From contig CABRNM010000016.1 in NCBI GenBank assembly GCA_902472315.1, positions 1-37,437 of the forward strand: a stretch of DNA of 37,437 nucleotides, given 5' to 3'. Under the pieces are notes generated by a model. That model was not told where the DNA came from and did no database searches. It saw only the letters and a program-made list of their open reading frames with translations. This DNA comes from an uncultured Collinsella sp. (GTDB lineage: Bacteria > Actinomycetota > Coriobacteriia > Coriobacteriales > Coriobacteriaceae). Positions 1 to 7,548 of this stretch are shown here, one piece after another; positions within the stretch are counted from its first letter, which is position 1, and each line of letters opens with the position of its first letter. The translations under genes were made by a program, and so were the position numbers.

Positions 1-22
1 CTACACGACGCTCTTCCGATCT
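1..22 (+). other. Illumina adapter sequence, not genomic
   Basis: These bases match the end of the Illumina TruSeq read-1 adapter, finishing in GCTCTTCCGATCT. Genomic sequence resumes at base 23, where an open reading frame is already under way. This is an assembly artefact at a contig end and should be trimmed. Confidence 0.95.
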
Positions 23-23
23 G

Positions 24-2003
24 CTCGCACTTGCACAGATCGATATGCGCCTGGGTGACATCGAGGGCATTTGCGGCCGCATCGAGGACCAGGCTCGCCT
101 GGCTCATGAGCGCGGCGCGCGCGTGCTGTGCGTTCCGGCCCCGCTCTTTATGGGCGCCATGCCGGGCAGCCTGGTGGGCGCTGCCGATTTTGAGCACGAT
201 ATGCTGACGGGCTTGACGTGCGTTGCCGAGCGCATCCAAGAGCTCGACATGATCTGCATCGTGCCCTCTGCGGTTTCGTTTGAGGGCCAGCCTCTGCTCG
301 ACTACATGATGCTTAAGGATGGTCGCGTGGTGCCCGCGCGCGCAAGCATCGCCCTGCAGCGTGGCGAGAGCAACGACGCGCGTTGGGCACCGCCGGTGTT
401 TGACGTGGACGGCGTGCGCATCGCCGTGGTGTTTGACCTAGATCGCGAGCTCGAGATGCTGCCGACCGGCGTCGACCTCATCGCCTATTTCCAGTTCAAC
501 GCGTTTGACATGACCGATCGCGAGACAGCCGCCATTGCCGCCGTGCGCAGCGGTGTCTACCGCAAGATCGCGTCCAAGCGCAGCGTATGGTTTGCCTGCA
601 TGGCGCCGATTGGTGCCTATGACGAGTCGGTGTATACCGGCGGATCGTTTGTGCTCGACGATTGCGGCCGCGTGGTGGCCCAGGCGCCGTGCTTTGAGGA
701 GAGCCTGCTGGTTCAGGAGATTCAGCGCGGCGTGATGCTCGATGCCCTGGAGGACCACGAGCTGCCCGAGTTTCGTTCCGAGGAGTGGCTGTGGCAGGCG
801 CTGGTGCTTGCCGTACGCGACAATGCCCGCGCTCGCGGCGCCTCGCGTGCCGTGGTGGCGCTCGAGGGCGATTTGCCGTCGTCCCTGTTGGCGGCGCTTG
901 CCGTCGATGCCTTGGGTCCGCGTAACGTAATTGGCTTAGTGCTGGGGCGCAACCGCATCTTTACGCCGGCGCAGGAGGAGGCCGAGGCCGCCCGCTGTTC
1001 TGCTGTTCGCTCAATCGCTGAGCGCCTGCACATTCGCACCGTCGAGCGCGATGCGCCGGATGCGGCGCGCGTGCTCGACCGCGACGCGTCGGCGGGCGAT
1101 GCCGAGCGCCTGCGTTCGCGCGCGCTGGGCCTGATGCTCGAGGATACGGCGCTCGAGCTGGGCGCCATGGCGTTGAGCCCGCTTTCCAAGACTGAGTATG
1201 CACTGGCGGCGCCCGCGCTGTCCGGCGGCTACCAGGGCGACTTTGCGCCCTTTGGCGACGTGTATCTGTCGACGCTCGAGTTTGTGGCACGCGTGCGCAA
1301 CCGCGTCTCGGCCGTGGTGCCCCAAGAGCTCGTGACGCTCAACGCGGTGGAGGATTGCATGGAGCGCGTGCTGGCACAGGCGCTTTCGACGCTCGACGGT
1401 CCGGTCGACATGCTCGACCGCGCGGCGCAGCTGCTCGGTGGGCTCGAGCCGGGCGAGGTCGATGGCGCGCTCGAGGCACACGTGGACCGCAATCGACCTT
1501 TCGACGACATCCCGATGGCCGCCGCCAAGCCCGAGGCCTGCTCGCTGCTGCTGATGCTCGTGCGCCAGGGTGAGGCTGCTCGTCGCATGTTACCGACGGT
1601 GCCGATCGTTTCGGCCCGTTCGTTTGTCGAGCGCGCCTGGCCGTACATGCTTGCGTGGTCCGATCTGGGGCTCAACGGTAAGGAGCGCATGACGGTTGAT
1701 TCTCTGGCACGCGCCGAGGTGCGCCGCTTTGCCGACGACGATACGAGTGACCGTATGCGCGGCGAGATGATGGGCTTATTGGGCGAGCTGTTGGGTATTT
1801 CACCCGAGCAGATGGAAGAGCTGCGCTCCGAGGACGGTCAGCGTCGTCTGCACGAGGGTATGAAGCGGTTTGAGGGCGAGGTCCAGGACGCCATCGACAA
1901 GATGATGGGCAGCCAGGGCGGACCGCAGGGTGGGCCCCAGGGAGGTCCGATGCCGCATCCGCCGGTGGATCCGAGGCAATTCCCATTCTTCTCTCAAAAC
2001 TAG
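24..2003 (+). CDS. NAD+ synthetase-like protein (NadE family), 5' partial, catalytic motifs lost
   Basis: The layout is that of glutamine-dependent NAD synthetase: an N-terminal nitrilase-type glutaminase domain (first ~240 residues), then an ATP-pyrophosphatase synthetase domain to about residue 560. The frame is open upstream of the ATG at 45 and reads LALAQIDMRLGDIEG, the family's usual N-terminus, so 45 is not the start; only a few residues are lost to the contig end. The glutaminase Glu (usually in a PEL motif) falls in VPAPLF, the Lys region reads VPARASIALQ, and the usual CED motif is replaced by VVFDLD. The P-loop SGGxDS reads ALEGDLPSS. Other parts survive, such as SKTE and DFAPFGDVY. 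The C-terminus adds a Gly-Pro-Gln run (GGPQGGPQGGPM). It is probably a non-catalytic paralogue; its function is unknown. It could be checked against a second, intact nadE elsewhere in the genome. Confidence 0.8.
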   Translation, partial: LALAQIDMRLGDIEGICGRIEDQARLAHERGARVLCVPAPLFMGAMPGSLVGAADFEHDMLTGLTCVAERIQELDMICIVPSAVSFEGQPLLDYMMLKDGRVVPARASIALQRGESNDARWAPPVFDVDGVRIAVVFDLDRELEMLPTGVDLIAYFQFNAFDMTDRETAAIAAVRSGVYRKIASKRSVWFACMAPIGAYDESVYTGGSFVLDDCGRVVAQAPCFEESLLVQEIQRGVMLDALEDHELPEFRSEEWLWQALVLAVRDNARARGASRAVVALEGDLPSSLLAALAVDALGPRNVIGLVLGRNRIFTPAQEEAEAARCSAVRSIAERLHIRTVERDAPDAARVLDRDASAGDAERLRSRALGLMLEDTALELGAMALSPLSKTEYALAAPALSGGYQGDFAPFGDVYLSTLEFVARVRNRVSAVVPQELVTLNAVEDCMERVLAQALSTLDGPVDMLDRAAQLLGGLEPGEVDGALEAHVDRNRPFDDIPMAAAKPEACSLLLMLVRQGEAARRMLPTVPIVSARSFVERAWPYMLAWSDLGLNGKERMTVDSLARAEVRRFADDDTSDRMRGEMMGLLGELLGISPEQMEELRSEDGQRRLHEGMKRFEGEVQDAIDKMMGSQGGPQGGPQGGPMPHPPVDPRQFPFFSQN

Positions 2004-2011
2004 GTCGCTGC

Positions 2012-2109
2012 GCGCCCGCCAGAGTGGCAATCTGCCTTTCAATCGTCGGGCATGACCGCCAGGTCAATGCCCTCCTCTTTCAAGGCACCTTGCTCGCTCT
2101 GGCGGGCGC
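2012..2109. other. Nested inverted repeat, candidate structured RNA or terminator
   Basis: A perfect 13-bp inverted repeat (GCGCCCGCCAGAG at 2012-2024, its complement at 2097-2109) encloses two smaller hairpins: GGCA-ATC-TGCC at 2026-2036 and GGCATGACC paired with GGT-CA-ATGCC around 2049-2071. Together they would form a multibranched fold. There is no U-run after it, so a simple intrinsic terminator is unlikely. It lies between the NadE-like gene and the ruvC promoter. Confidence 0.45.
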
Positions 2110-2177
2110 TCGCTTGCGTATGCTCAGCCTACAATTCAATCTCGGCTGACGTATGGGGCTGGCGTTGTGTTATTCTA

Positions 2178-2189
2178 GAACAGACGTTC
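2178..2189. promoter_or_regulatory. LexA (SOS) box upstream of ruvCAB
   Basis: GAACAGACGTTC is an exact match to the GAAC-N4-GTTC LexA operator of Gram-positive bacteria. It sits 57 bp before the ruvC start, directly after a -10-like TATTCT (2171-2176) with a poor -35 CTGACG at 2146-2151. LexA bound here would overlap the transcription start, consistent with damage-induced expression of the Holliday-junction genes. Confidence 0.8.
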
Positions 2190-2245
2190 GTGAATGATGT
2201 GCGAGGCCTTGCCTTGCGCTTGGCAAAAGACGAGGGGAGGCTGGC

Positions 2246-2767
2246 TTGGTCATTTTGGGTATCGACCCCGGTTTGGCCCATACGGGTTGGGGGATTATTG
2301 AGGAACGGCGCGGAGAGGTTCGCTGTCGTGCCTACGGCTGTATTGAGACCAGTGCCGGAAGCCCGCTCGCGGTGCGCCTGTCGCATATCGCCCGCGACCT
2401 CAAGGGTGTCGTAGAGCGCTACCGCCCCGATACCGCTGCTATCGAGAGCATTTACTTTGGCGCCAACGTTCGCTCGGCTATCCCTACGGCGCATGCCCGC
2501 GGTGCTGCACTCGTGGCGCTTTCGGAATGCGCGCTCGAGATTGGCGAGTACACGCCCATGCAGATCAAGCAGGCTGTTGTGGGCACCGGCGCCGCGGACA
2601 AACGACAGGTCGCGTATATGGTCCGTACGCTCACGCAACTCGATCACGACCCGCATCCCGACCATGCCGCCGATGCCCTGGCTTGCGCCATCTGCCACGT
2701 AAACCTCAGCCGCACCCGCGCCCTCACCGGTGGCGAGTTCTATCAACAGAGAGGAACCGGATACTGA
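2246..2767 (+). CDS. ruvC: Crossover junction endodeoxyribonuclease RuvC
   Basis: RuvC is the dimeric RNase H-fold resolvase that nicks Holliday junctions held by RuvAB. The 173 residues are normal family length. The acidic metal site is visible: Asp7 in GIDPGLAHTGWG, Glu67 in AIESIYFG, then His140 and Asp143 in DHAADALA. The His at the third position is a known variant, as in Thermus RuvC. The start is TTG at 2246, behind the purine-rich GAGGGGAGG at 2232-2240; no ATG fits the conserved N-terminus. The TGA stop overlaps the first base of the ruvA ATG, so the genes are translationally coupled. A LexA box lies upstream. The ruvC-ruvA-ruvB order is the common one. Confidence 0.97.
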   Translation: MVILGIDPGLAHTGWGIIEERRGEVRCRAYGCIETSAGSPLAVRLSHIARDLKGVVERYRPDTAAIESIYFGANVRSAIPTAHARGAALVALSECALEIGEYTPMQIKQAVVGTGAADKRQVAYMVRTLTQLDHDPHPDHAADALACAICHVNLSRTRALTGGEFYQQRGTGY

Positions 2768-3387
2768 TGATCTCCCAGCTCCATGGAACGCTCGTCGAGG
2801 CCACGATGAGCTCGGCCGTCGTCGATGTGTCGGGCGTGGGCTTTGAGCTCGGCATCTCGGGCAGCACCGCCGCTACGCTGCCTACGCCCGGCGGCGAGGT
2901 TCGCCTCTACACGCGCATGCAGGTGCGTGAGGACGCCATGACGCTCTTTGGTTTTGCCTCCAAGGACGAGCGCACGATGTTCGATCGGCTCGTGTCCGTC
3001 TCGGGCGTCGGTCCGCGCCTGGCGCTCGCTGTGCTCTCCACCTATACCGTGGGGCAACTGTATTCCCTGGTAATGGCCGAGGATGACAAGGGCATGGCCA
3101 AGGTTCCCGGCGTGGGTAAAAAGACCGCGCAGCGTCTGATCCTGGAGCTCAAGAGCACCTTTGCCAAGGATAAGGGCTTTGTGCCGGTCGACGTGATTCC
3201 CGGACAGGTTGCGATGCCGGTTCCCGCCGCCGCTCCCTCGGCGATCGATGACGCTCGTGCGGCGCTCCTTTCCATGGGCTTTAGCCCGCAGGAGACCGAT
3301 GTTGCCCTGAGCGGGTATGATGGGCAGAATATGCGTGTCGAGGATCTGCTCGGCGCGGCGCTTAAGCGACTCGGAATGGATGCGTGA
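2767..3387 (+). CDS. ruvA: Holliday junction branch migration protein RuvA
   Basis: RuvA tetramers bind the four-way junction and load the RuvB motor. The 206-residue protein shows the N-terminal OB-fold (MISQLHGTLVE onward), two helix-hairpin-helix motifs in the middle (SVSGVGPRLALAVLS and KVPGVGKKTAQRLI), a Pro/Ala/Val-rich linker near residues 150-160, and the C-terminal RuvB-contact domain (AALLSMGFSPQETDVAL). The start is the ATG at 2767, overlapping the ruvC stop as TGATG. The stop overlaps the GTG start of ruvB by 4 bases, so all three genes form one coupled operon. Confidence 0.97.
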   Translation: MISQLHGTLVEATMSSAVVDVSGVGFELGISGSTAATLPTPGGEVRLYTRMQVREDAMTLFGFASKDERTMFDRLVSVSGVGPRLALAVLSTYTVGQLYSLVMAEDDKGMAKVPGVGKKTAQRLILELKSTFAKDKGFVPVDVIPGQVAMPVPAAAPSAIDDARAALLSMGFSPQETDVALSGYDGQNMRVEDLLGAALKRLGMDA

Positions 3388-4454
3388 TGTGGGAAGCCGA
3401 TGACTCTCAGGACCTGTGGGCGACGCCCGGCAACTCGCCGGCGGCATCCATGGCGCATGGCGAGCGCATGGTGGGCTCGGAGCTGACGCCCGAGGACCTC
3501 GATGTCGACCGTACCCTGCGCCCCCAGCGCCTGGACGACTACTGCGGTCAGGAGCACATCAAACAGAGTCTGCGCGTGCTGATCGAGGCGGCGCAGAGCC
3601 GCGGTGAGACACTCGACCACGTGATCTTTTCGGGCCCTCCGGGTCTGGGCAAGACCACGCTGGCCACGGTTATCGCCAACGAGCTGGGCGCTCAGATCAA
3701 GACGACGAGCGGTCCGGCCATCGCGCGCACCGGCGACCTGGCTGCCATCCTTACCAACCTGCAGCCGGGCGACGTGCTGTTTATCGACGAGATCCACCGC
3801 CTCAACCGCTCGGTCGAGGAGGTCCTGTATCCTGCGATGGAGGACTTTGCCCTCGATATTGTGATCGGCAAGGGTCCGGCTGCACGCTCGATTCGCCTGG
3901 ATATCCCCAAGTTCACGCTGGTGGCGGCAACGACTCGCTCGGGCATGTTGACCGGCCCGCTACGCGACCGTTTTGGCATTTCGTATCGTCTGGATTACTA
4001 CACCGTCGAGGAACTCGCCCAGATTGTGACACGCTCGGCGACCATCCTGGGCGTGACGATTGACCATCCCAGCGCGCTCGAGATCGGCTCGCGTTCGCGC
4101 GGCACGCCGCGTCTTGCCAACCGTCTGCTCAAGCGCGTGCGCGACTATGCGCAGGTGCGCGGCAACGGTCCCATCGAGCTCGATATCTGCCGTCAGGCAC
4201 TCGAGTTCTTTGAGATCGATGAGCTTGGTCTGGACTGGATGGACATTCGAATCTTGGAGACGCTTGCCAAGACGTTCTCCGGCCGTGCCGTTGGCTTGAC
4301 GACCCTTGCCAGCGCGGTGGGCGAGGACCCGGGTACGCTCGAGGATGTCTATGAGCCCTATCTGCTGCAGTGCGGCTTGATGATTCGCACGCCCCAGGGC
4401 CGCCAGGCAACGCTTCGCACCTTTGAGCACTTGGGTATCGAGCCAGCCGTTTAG
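3384..4454 (+). CDS. ruvB: Holliday junction branch migration DNA helicase RuvB
   Basis: RuvB is the AAA+ hexameric motor that drives branch migration with RuvA. The protein has 356 residues, including a ~40-residue N-terminal extension before the conserved VDRTLRPQRLDDYCGQ. Walker A GPPGLGKT is at about residues 84-91, Walker B LFIDEIH at 132-138, and the sensor region reads ATTRSGMLTGPLRDRFG with the arginine-finger segment. The C-terminal winged helix ends in GRQATLRTFEHLG. The start is a GTG overlapping the ruvA stop (GTGA). An alternative in-frame ATG at 3387 would shorten it by one residue. Confidence 0.97.
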   Translation: MMWEADDSQDLWATPGNSPAASMAHGERMVGSELTPEDLDVDRTLRPQRLDDYCGQEHIKQSLRVLIEAAQSRGETLDHVIFSGPPGLGKTTLATVIANELGAQIKTTSGPAIARTGDLAAILTNLQPGDVLFIDEIHRLNRSVEEVLYPAMEDFALDIVIGKGPAARSIRLDIPKFTLVAATTRSGMLTGPLRDRFGISYRLDYYTVEELAQIVTRSATILGVTIDHPSALEIGSRSRGTPRLANRLLKRVRDYAQVRGNGPIELDICRQALEFFEIDELGLDWMDIRILETLAKTFSGRAVGLTTLASAVGEDPGTLEDVYEPYLLQCGLMIRTPQGRQATLRTFEHLGIEPAV

Positions 4455-4533
4455 AGTCGGGTTTGTTTTGGCTAGTCTGTAGGCTATCGCTGAGCATTGG
4501 ATAAACATATCGCCATTCATCGGTTACGGGTGT

Positions 4534-4560
4534 TTTACTATTGCGCGCCCGTGCTATGCT
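4534..4560 (+). promoter_or_regulatory. Possible fhs promoter
   Basis: A TATGCT -10 (4555-4560) is preceded by TTTACT at 4534-4539 with a short 15-bp spacer, or by GTTTTA at 4532-4537 with 17 bp. It lies about 40 bp before the fhs start in a locally AT-richer stretch. The match is modest. Confidence 0.35.
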
Positions 4561-4600
4561 GAATTGGTCTTTTTCTCATCCGGTAACGAAAGGACCGCCC

Positions 4601-6268
4601 ATGCCTACTGACATCGAAATCGCACGTTCCGTCACGCCGCTGCCCATTACCGAGGTGGCTAAGAACGCCGGCGTCGACGTAAAGCACCTGATTCCGTACG
4701 GCTTCGACAAGGCTAAGGTCGACTATTCGCTGCTCAACGAGCCGACCGATCACCAGGCCAAGCTCGTCCTCGTGACCGCCATCAACCCCACGCCCGCTGG
4801 CGAGGGCAAGACCACCACGACCATCGGTCTGGCCGATGGCCTGCGCCGTCGCGGTGTCAAGAGCGCTGTGGCCCTGCGCGAGCCCTCGCTCGGCCCCGTC
4901 TTTGGCGTCAAGGGCGGCGCCGCCGGCGGCGGTTGGGCCCAGGTCATCCCCATGGAAGACATCAACCTGCACTTTACCGGCGACTTCCACGCTATCGGTG
5001 CCGCCAATAACCTGCTGGCCGCCATGCTCGACAACCATATTCAGCAGGGCAACCAGCTCGGTATCGACGTCAAGCGCATCACCTGGAAGCGCGTCGTCGA
5101 CATGAACGACCGCCAGCTGCGCCACGTTATCGACGGCATTGGCGGCAAGGCTCAGGGCGTGCCGCGCGAGGACGGCTTCGATATCACCGTTGCCTCCGAG
5201 GTCATGGCGATCCTGTGCCTGTCCACGAGTATCAATGACCTCAAGGAGCGCCTGGGCGAGATCGTCGTCGGCTACAGCTTTGCCGGCGAGCCCGTCCGCG
5301 CCCGCGACCTCAAGGCTCAGGGCGCCATGGCTGCGCTGCTTAAGGATGCGCTCAAGCCCAACCTGGTGCAGACGCTTGAGGGTACGCCCGCGTTTGTCCA
5401 CGGCGGCCCCTTCGCCAACATCGCCCACGGCTGCAACTCCATCATGGCTACGCGCATGGCTATGCGCTTTGGCGATGTCGCCATTACCGAGGCCGGTTTC
5501 GGCGCCGATTTGGGTGCCGAGAAGTTCCTCGACATCAAGTGCCGCATGACGGGCGTCCGCCCCAGCGCCGTCGTGATTGTCGCCACCGCCCGCGCGCTTA
5601 AGTACAACGGCGGCGTTGCCAAGGCCAACCTTAACGACGAGAACCTCGAGGCCCTCAAGGCCGGCATGCCCAACCTGCTGCGTCACGTTGACAATATCCA
5701 GAACGTCTATGGTCTTCCCTGCGTGGTCGCCATCAACCGCTTCCCGACGGACACCGAGGCAGAGCTTGCGCTCATCGAGTCCGAGTGCCAGAAGCTCGGC
5801 GTCAATGTTAAGCTTTCCGAGGTCTGGGCCAAGGGCGGCGAGGGCGCGCTCGAGCTGGCCGATGAGGTCATGCGCCTGATTGAGCAGCCGAGCGAGCTCA
5901 AGTTTGCCTACGAGGACGGCGCCGATGTTGCCGATGCCCTCGAGGCCGTTGCAACCAAGATCTACCGCGCCGACGGCGTCGACTTTACGCCGGCTGCCAA
6001 GCGTCAGCTTGCCGAGCTGCGCGAGAACGGCTTTGGTAACCTGCCGGTGTGCGTCGCCAAGACGCAGTACAGCTTTAGCGATAACGCCAAGGCTCTGGGC
6101 GCTCCCGAGGGCTTCCGCATCACCGTGCGCGAGCTCAAGGTTTCCGCCGGCGCCCACTTTGTGGTCGCGTTGACCGGCAGCGTTCTGACCATGCCGGGCC
6201 TGCCCAAGGTGCCCGCGGCCGAGAACATCGACGTCGACAACGACGGCAACATCACCGGCCTGTTCTAA
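4601..6268 (+). CDS. fhs: Formate-tetrahydrofolate ligase
   Basis: The enzyme joins formate to tetrahydrofolate with ATP, giving 10-formyl-tetrahydrofolate, the entry point for formate into one-carbon metabolism. The 555 residues are full length for the family. The nucleotide-binding loop TPAGEGKT is at residues 64-71, followed by the conserved ALREPSLGPVFGVKGGAAGGG segment region. The ATG at 4601 has AACGAAAGGA ahead of it; the longer open frame from 4541 would add residues not found in the family. The later steps of the same pathway, fchA and folD, lie 10 kb away rather than in this operon. A strong terminator follows. Confidence 0.97.
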   Translation: MPTDIEIARSVTPLPITEVAKNAGVDVKHLIPYGFDKAKVDYSLLNEPTDHQAKLVLVTAINPTPAGEGKTTTTIGLADGLRRRGVKSAVALREPSLGPVFGVKGGAAGGGWAQVIPMEDINLHFTGDFHAIGAANNLLAAMLDNHIQQGNQLGIDVKRITWKRVVDMNDRQLRHVIDGIGGKAQGVPREDGFDITVASEVMAILCLSTSINDLKERLGEIVVGYSFAGEPVRARDLKAQGAMAALLKDALKPNLVQTLEGTPAFVHGGPFANIAHGCNSIMATRMAMRFGDVAITEAGFGADLGAEKFLDIKCRMTGVRPSAVVIVATARALKYNGGVAKANLNDENLEALKAGMPNLLRHVDNIQNVYGLPCVVAINRFPTDTEAELALIESECQKLGVNVKLSEVWAKGGEGALELADEVMRLIEQPSELKFAYEDGADVADALEAVATKIYRADGVDFTPAAKRQLAELRENGFGNLPVCVAKTQYSFSDNAKALGAPEGFRITVRELKVSAGAHFVVALTGSVLTMPGLPKVPAAENIDVDNDGNITGLF

Positions 6269-6293
6269 GCCTGCCGCTCATAGCCGCTTGCCC

Positions 6294-6330
6294 GCCCCGC
6301 CGCGCCTACCAAGGCCCGGCGGGGCTTTTT
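6294..6330 (+). terminator. Rho-independent terminator of fhs
   Basis: A perfect 9-bp GC stem (GCCCCGCCG at 6294-6302 with CGGCGGGGC at 6317-6325), a 14-base loop and a TTTTT tail. Confidence 0.9.
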
Positions 6331-6448
6331 GATCCTTAGGCACGCGCATGTCTTGTAGATACCGGCGGGCTTTGCCCATCATAGGCTTTTGCGCGGGTAG
6401 AATGCATGGATAACTTGATGCTTACAGGCGACGGAGAGGAAACGTTGC

Positions 6449-7438
6449 ATGGACCAGGACAAGACGACCGTGATGGGCGGATATGGTTCCGCGCAGGCTG
6501 GCGGCAGCGCCGATGCGACCCGCATTGTGTCGAACCCCGGCAATGCTGCCCCCGATGCGACGCAGGCGTCCGCCGAACCCACACGAGTTATGGGCTATGG
6601 CGATACACCGCGGGATCCGTTTGATTATGCACCGCAGGACCCGTATGGCAATGCGACGCCGGACCCGTATGGCAATGCGGCGGCAGGCGCTTATAATAAC
6701 CTGCCGCAAAATCCCATTCCGCAGCCTCAGCAGACGACGTATATGCCGCGCACGGCACAGTCCCAGCCTCGTTATGAGTCGCGCGATCCGTATGCGCGCC
6801 AGCCTTATCGTGAGTACCCCAAGTCGATTCCGCAGTATGGTGAGGACGAGGAAGAGGCGCCGTCGCGTTCGTCGAGTGTGATCAAGAAGATCCTCATTGT
6901 GCTGGCGATCTTTTTTGCGCTGTCGGTTGTATTCGCCATTGTGTCGGGCATGCTCAACAAACGGGGGAGTTCAACGGCCGATACCACTGCCGAGCAAACC
7001 GAGTCCGCCTCATCTAACACCGTCGATCTGAGCGATATCCCGGGGCAGTACTGGTCCAACGCCAAGAAGCTCCTCAAGTCGCGCGGGGCCGATCTTTCGA
7101 ATGCTGTGATTCTGACTGACGACGGCTCGACGCCTGTTGTCGATGCCAACTGGGTTGTTACTTCTGCCTACTATAACGACAACGGTAACCTCGAAATTCA
7201 GCTCACGCACAAGGACGGCTCGTCGGGCAATGCGTCCGGCGATCAAGGCACCACGGACAGCTCGAGCTCTAACACGCTGGAGGACTTGAGCAACAAGGCG
7301 CAGGAGCTGGGAGACAAGGCGCAAGAGCTGGGCGATACGGCACAAAACCTGGGCGATACCGCGCAGAACTTGGGAGACATGGCTACGGATGCCTGGAACG
7401 CCCTACAAAACGGCATTTCGGGCGCACAGGGAAACTAG
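6449..7438 (+). CDS. Membrane protein with disordered N-terminus, PASTA-like domain and heptad repeats
   Basis: The gene is not assigned to a named family. The 329 residues fall into four parts. Residues 1 to ~140 are Pro/Gln/Tyr/Asp-rich and contain a near-duplicate DPYGNA(T/A) unit (24-base direct repeat at 6637 and 6661). One transmembrane helix follows (ILIVLAIFFALSVVFAIV, about residues 148-168). The outer part holds a compact domain starting DIPGQYWSNAKKLLKSRG that resembles a single PASTA domain, including the NWVVTSAYYN stretch. The C-terminus has four copies of a 7-residue unit (AQELGDK/AQNLGDT), a likely coiled coil. A large cytosolic tail, one helix and an outer PASTA-like domain suggest a cell-envelope role, but this is inference. 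The ATG at 6449 follows GGAGAGGA. Confidence 0.8.
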   Translation: MDQDKTTVMGGYGSAQAGGSADATRIVSNPGNAAPDATQASAEPTRVMGYGDTPRDPFDYAPQDPYGNATPDPYGNAAAGAYNNLPQNPIPQPQQTTYMPRTAQSQPRYESRDPYARQPYREYPKSIPQYGEDEEEAPSRSSSVIKKILIVLAIFFALSVVFAIVSGMLNKRGSSTADTTAEQTESASSNTVDLSDIPGQYWSNAKKLLKSRGADLSNAVILTDDGSTPVVDANWVVTSAYYNDNGNLEIQLTHKDGSSGNASGDQGTTDSSSSNTLEDLSNKAQELGDKAQELGDTAQNLGDTAQNLGDMATDAWNALQNGISGAQGN

Positions 7439-7472
7439 CGGCCGAGCGGCTAGAGCCTTAGCGGTGCAAACA

Positions 7473-7540
7473 AAAACGGGACGCAGGATCGCGTGACCGG
7501 GCGCATAGGCGCGCTGGTCGGCGGTCCTGCGTCCCGTTTT
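7473..7540. terminator. Bidirectional terminator between convergent genes
   Basis: A perfect 16-bp inverted repeat (AAAACGGGACGCAGGA at 7473-7488, complement at 7525-7540) with a 36-base loop, giving U-runs on both strands. It serves the gene ending at 7438 and the minus-strand transporter ending at 7549. Confidence 0.88.
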
Positions 7541-7548
7541 GCTGTCGA

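Noticed and set aside
4538..6157. 539-codon minus-strand frame
   Set aside because: Antisense to fhs.
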